Positions 61,492 to 64,000 of a DNA stretch of 64,000 nucleotides are shown piece after piece. The notes under the pieces were generated by a model. It had not been told where the DNA came from. It worked only from the letters and a program-made list of their open reading frames with translations, and did not search any database. Position 1 is the stretch's first letter. Each line of letters begins with the position of its first letter. The position numbers and the translations under genes were made by a program. Source of the stretch: an uncultured Lachnospiraceae bacterium. GTDB taxonomy: Bacteria; Bacillota; Clostridia; Lachnospirales; Lachnospiraceae. Where the stretch lies: NCBI GenBank assembly GCA_910578845.1, contig CAJTSL010000002.1, forward strand, positions 72,464 through 136,463. Reading direction: 5' to 3'.

Positions 61492-62478
61492 TTAATTCTG
61501 CATTTCAATTAAAGTTTCTGTACCATCGGAAGTTAACTCAATTAATTCTGCATCCTTAGTATCTTTGCTTAATTTTATCAATTGCTTAGAGAATAATAAA
61601 GCTTTAATTTTTTGAAATTGATTATCCTCTACATAGAGAGAATAATTATTTGGCATATACAATTCTTTTAAGCTTTGTTCAAAATCTTCTTTTACTTTTG
61701 ATGATTTTGTAGGCGTCATGATAAGTGGAGCGATAATTTGGAATATTTCGTTTATTTTAAGGGTAATTTGTGAATTGCGTAACTTTTCCATAAACGCTAC
61801 TGCTCCTGACACATTTAAAATTATTTCTTTATTCCAAAACTCAGATTGGGTGCTGGCTGGTTGCTTTAAATCTGTCTTTTGTTTCAATTGTTCTTTTAAT
61901 TCATTAACTTCTTGTACAAGTTTAGAATTTTGTTCCACAAGATTATTATAGGTTAAGTCACTGACTCCTCGTGTCCAGCCTTCAAAGTCATAATCTTCTT
62001 TCAATTCTGAAAGGGATTCATGGATTGCTAATTTAATATCTTTGCAGTCATCAACAATTTTTACCATTTTGCTCATTACTAATTTTTTGAATTCGTCGTA
62101 TAAGTATTTGTTGCTATGTTCAGAGATATCATCTGGATTTGAACCACTACTCTCTTTACGTTTAATAAAACTATCGGACAGTACAGTAGCAAATACTGGG
62201 ATGTCCTTAGAGATTGCATATTCGTATTCTAATTGGGTATAGCTTTTCTTGCTTGTCGGTTCTATACTACCATATCTGCCGCCTAGGATAAGCATATAAA
62301 TATCGGAATCATTTATCCATTTTTTAATTGTTTCCCATTGGGAGTTATTTCCAGCTTTAAACAATTCCATACCAGCAGGAATGTTATTGCTCCCTAAGAT
62401 TGCTTCTACGGCAGCTTGGCGTTCATCTTGTAAATCTTTGTATGTTGAGGATATAAAAATTTGTAGTTTCTTCTTCAT
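61492..62478 (-). CDS. DUF4062 protein (TIR-related N-terminal domain)
   Basis: The 328-residue protein opens with LQIFISSTYKDLQDERQAAVEAI (DUF4062, about 1-85), a domain that has been related to TIR and found in defence-type proteins. The GRYGS and YTQLEYEYAIS segments are typical. A coiled-coil-like stretch (about 185-215, NLVEQNSKLVQEVNELKEQLK) and a C-terminal helical region of about 110 residues that I do not recognise follow. Codon use is AT-rich compared with guaA. It lies next to an XRE regulator in a probable mobile element, so defence is a reasonable but unproven guess. Confidence 0.75.
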   Translation of the reverse strand: MKKKLQIFISSTYKDLQDERQAAVEAILGSNNIPAGMELFKAGNNSQWETIKKWINDSDIYMLILGGRYGSIEPTSKKSYTQLEYEYAISKDIPVFATVLSDSFIKRKESSGSNPDDISEHSNKYLYDEFKKLVMSKMVKIVDDCKDIKLAIHESLSELKEDYDFEGWTRGVSDLTYNNLVEQNSKLVQEVNELKEQLKQKTDLKQPASTQSEFWNKEIILNVSGAVAFMEKLRNSQITLKINEIFQIIAPLIMTPTKSSKVKEDFEQSLKELYMPNNYSLYVEDNQFQKIKALLFSKQLIKLSKDTKDAELIELTSDGTETLIEMQN

Positions 62479-62501
62479 GTGCGCATGCTCCTATTCTTGT
62501 A

Positions 62502-63047
62502 TTAATTTTTGGGATTCAATCCTATTTTATCCATAGTCTCATCATGAATTTTTTGTATATTAAGGCGATCCAGCCAAGGTTCCGATTCAGGATAAATATC
62601 CATCCACAAATTGAAATCTGCTTCAGCCTTTAATAGAGCTTCCCCGCGTTTCTTCACATCCTTAATAGAATTACATTTTTCCACTTCTTCCATATATTCT
62701 TCGTAGCGATCACACCATGAGCGCATTAAAGAAAGTGTACCAAAACTGACAGCAACCATATCATTGCCGTCCTGATCCTGATATTCAAACAAATGCCCGT
62801 CATACTGGCGGAACACTTGAAAAAGCCTGTGCATAGCTTTGATGCCGTCAAAATCAGAGTTGGTTAATACTTCTACATTGACAGCGAGTGCCTGTGCTAA
62901 AGCTTCTAATGATTTTAATTTGGGGTTTCTGCGTCCGCTCTCATATGCTCTAATGTAGGCTTCGCTGACGCCAACCATTTCTCCTAATTGCTTTAATGTC
63001 AGACCTCGTTCTTGACGTATGCGTCGAATATTTTCGCCGACTGTCAT
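62502..63047 (-). CDS. XRE-family transcriptional regulator
   Basis: The 181-residue protein starts at ATG 63047 with AGGAGG ten bases upstream. It has a Cro/CI-type helix-turn-helix (about 5-60, LTLKQLGEMVGVSEAYIRAYESGRRNPKLKSL), then a domain of unknown type (about 75-175) with a Trp-rich C-terminus. It is divergent from the excisionase-like gene. Operator-like repeats lie between them, which suggests that it represses that promoter. Confidence 0.9.
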   Translation of the reverse strand: MTVGENIRRIRQERGLTLKQLGEMVGVSEAYIRAYESGRRNPKLKSLEALAQALAVNVEVLTNSDFDGIKAMHRLFQVFRQYDGHLFEYQDQDGNDMVAVSFGTLSLMRSWCDRYEEYMEEVEKCNSIKDVKKRGEALLKAEADFNLWMDIYPESEPWLDRLNIQKIHDETMDKIGLNPKN

Positions 63048-63112
63048 AATTATTATGCCTCCTGTGTTATGGTATTTTTCATCAATATAAGCAAATATCA
63101 AATGCAACTTAA

Positions 63113-63213
63113 TCATATCATAAGATACGGAATAAATAAAGAGATATTAAAAAAGCTATTGACACGCATCAAAAGATACGCTAATATATAAACGCATCAA
63201 AATGATACACATA
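63113..63213 (+). promoter_or_regulatory. Promoter with three operator-like repeats
   Basis: TTGACA (63159-63164), 17 bases, TAATAT (63182-63187) is a SigA-type promoter directed at the excisionase-like gene. Three related sites overlap or flank it: TATCATAAGATACG (about 63116-63129), GCATCAAAAGATACG (63166-63180) and GCATCAAAATGATACA (63194-63209). They read as imperfect inversions of ATCA and GATAC and are candidate XRE operators. Confidence 0.6.
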
Positions 63214-63245
63214 AAAATCAAATGGTATAAATAGGAGGAAACAAC

Positions 63246-63434
63246 ATGAACGAAAAACTTTATTACAGTGCAGCAGATATTGCGGCAATGCTCGGCATCA
63301 GTATGGGAAAGTCCTACAAGATTTTACGGGAAATGAACAGCGAATTATCTTCTAAAGGCTTTCTCACAATCGCAGGGAAAATCCCCGTAGCCTATTTCAA
63401 AGAAAAATGGTACGGGGCGGCAAAGTCCAGCTAA
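63246..63434 (+). CDS. Excisionase-like helix-turn-helix protein
   Basis: The 62-residue protein (YYSAADIAAMLGISMGKSYK, IPVAYFKEKWYG) belongs to a small DNA-binding type common in conjugative elements and prophages, where it aids excision or control. AGGAGG precedes the ATG. It is transcribed away from the XRE gene. An IS110 element lies 118 bases downstream, so a following integrase gene may have been displaced. Confidence 0.7.
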   Translation: MNEKLYYSAADIAAMLGISMGKSYKILREMNSELSSKGFLTIAGKIPVAYFKEKWYGAAKSS

Positions 63435-63552
63435 TAAATGTCAATAGGAGAATGAAAAAACTTTGATCTTATTTGGGGACTAAAAAAGGGCGCACTTATC
63501 CCTTGGTGAAAATATCGTTTTAAAAAGATATTCATTCCGTAAATTCAGTATT

Positions 63553-64000
63553 TTATGCAGCTATGTCGCATTTAGCAGCATTGTATTGTTTGATGTGTTC
63601 CTGTGGGGTGATGATTTCAAATGGTTTATTATCTCTAAGTATGGCAAATATCATGTTGCATACTTTATGTGACACAGCTCCCATAGCAACAAGTTTTGGT
63701 TTAGATTCACACTTTTTAAGATAGTAATCTCTTAACACTGGATTTTTGGGTTCACCATTTCGTGAAGTACTGATACTTTGGAGTGTTAATGTATGGATGA
63801 CTCTTCTGGCGATAGCGGAACCTCTTTTAGACATTTGCACTTTGGTTCCTTCAAATTTTCCAGACTGTTTAACAGCAGGATCAAGACCAAAGTAAGCAAA
63901 GAGTTGTTTCGGTTTGCTGAATGCCGAGAAATCGCCAATCTCACCCATAAGGGATACTGCAGACAAGAAACCAGCACCTTTAAATGTTCCAATTAAATGG
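63553..64000 (-). mobile_element. IS110-family transposase, C-terminal part (cut by window end)
   Basis: The minus-strand frame is open to position 64000 and continues beyond it. The visible 149 residues contain the Transposase_20 domain (GFLSAVSLMGEIGDFSAFSKPKQLFAYFGLDP and SKRGSAIARRVI), typical of IS110/IS1111. The gene ends at 63553. The element's non-coding right side probably lies in 63435-63552, which holds AATATC/GATATT as an inversion. Whether the copy is complete cannot be told. Confidence 0.85.

Noticed and set aside
62042..62242. Plus-strand small frame inside the DUF4062 gene
   Set aside because: It is antisense to a gene with a recognised domain and has no ribosome site.

Overview
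The window looks like the chromosome of an endospore-forming, flagellated Firmicute of the class Clostridia, most likely Lachnospiraceae-like. This is inferred from spoIID, a spoIIQ-like gene, spoIIID and a SPOCS/LysM spore-coat-type gene, from flagellin and a chemotaxis receptor, and from LplB/YtcP/lipoprotein sugar importers with YesM/YesN-type two-component genes. AGGAGG ribosome sites and frequent GTG/TTG starts fit the same group. I saw no rRNA, tRNA or CRISPR array. The species cannot be fixed from the sequence alone.

Layout. 0-5 kb: a carbohydrate ABC importer (two permeases and a binding lipoprotein, no ATPase) followed by a GH53 endo-galactanase. 5-11 kb: hflX, a chemotaxis receptor and an aconitase-family hydratase. 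11-16.9 kb: two secreted or calcium-binding-type proteins, spoIID, a spoIIQ-like gene and an amidohydrolase. 17-21.6 kb: a lipoprotein with a GH9-like fold that lacks the catalytic acids, an MBOAT O-acyltransferase and an SGNH/DltD-like protein, probably a surface-glycan acylation cassette. 21.6-26.3 kb: plsC, a PrcB-like lipoprotein and pyrC-pyrK-pyrD, with a large palindromic repeat between pyrC and pyrK. 26.4-29.4 kb: a SPOCS/LysM protein, a degenerate M23 membrane protein and a bactofilin.

29.6-47.4 kb is a glycan-utilisation locus. It holds a YesM-type kinase, a second importer, a YesN-type regulator with an unusual membrane-anchored binding protein, GH3, an acyl esterase, GH29 fucosidase and GH42 galactosidase. 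Neither importer has its own ATPase, so a shared MsmX-type ATPase elsewhere is expected. 47.5-49.6 kb: an unknown secreted-type protein and flagellin. 49.6-61.4 kb: housekeeping genes (beta-lactamase-fold hydrolase, ispE, a GntR regulator, murI, DUF1934, a secreted trigger-factor-like PPIase, asnS, an NlpC/P60 hydrolase, spoIIID, guaA).

From the 3' end of guaA to the window end the sequence is AT-richer and carries a DUF4062 protein, an XRE repressor with repeated operator-like sites, an excisionase-like protein and part of an IS110 transposase. This looks like the left end of an integrated element at guaA.

The most interesting signal is shared by two unlinked sporulation genes, the SPOCS/LysM gene and spoIIID. 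Each has a SigE-like promoter (TCATAxx, 14 bp, CATACAAT) whose spacer carries a perfect 10-11 bp complement of the Shine-Dalgarno region. Read-through RNA would hide the ribosome site, while RNA started at the SigE promoter would not. Other leads are a dispersed palindromic mini-element (24.3 and 45.2 kb), a 16-bp tandem repeat (52.9 kb) and the GH9 pseudoenzyme cassette.
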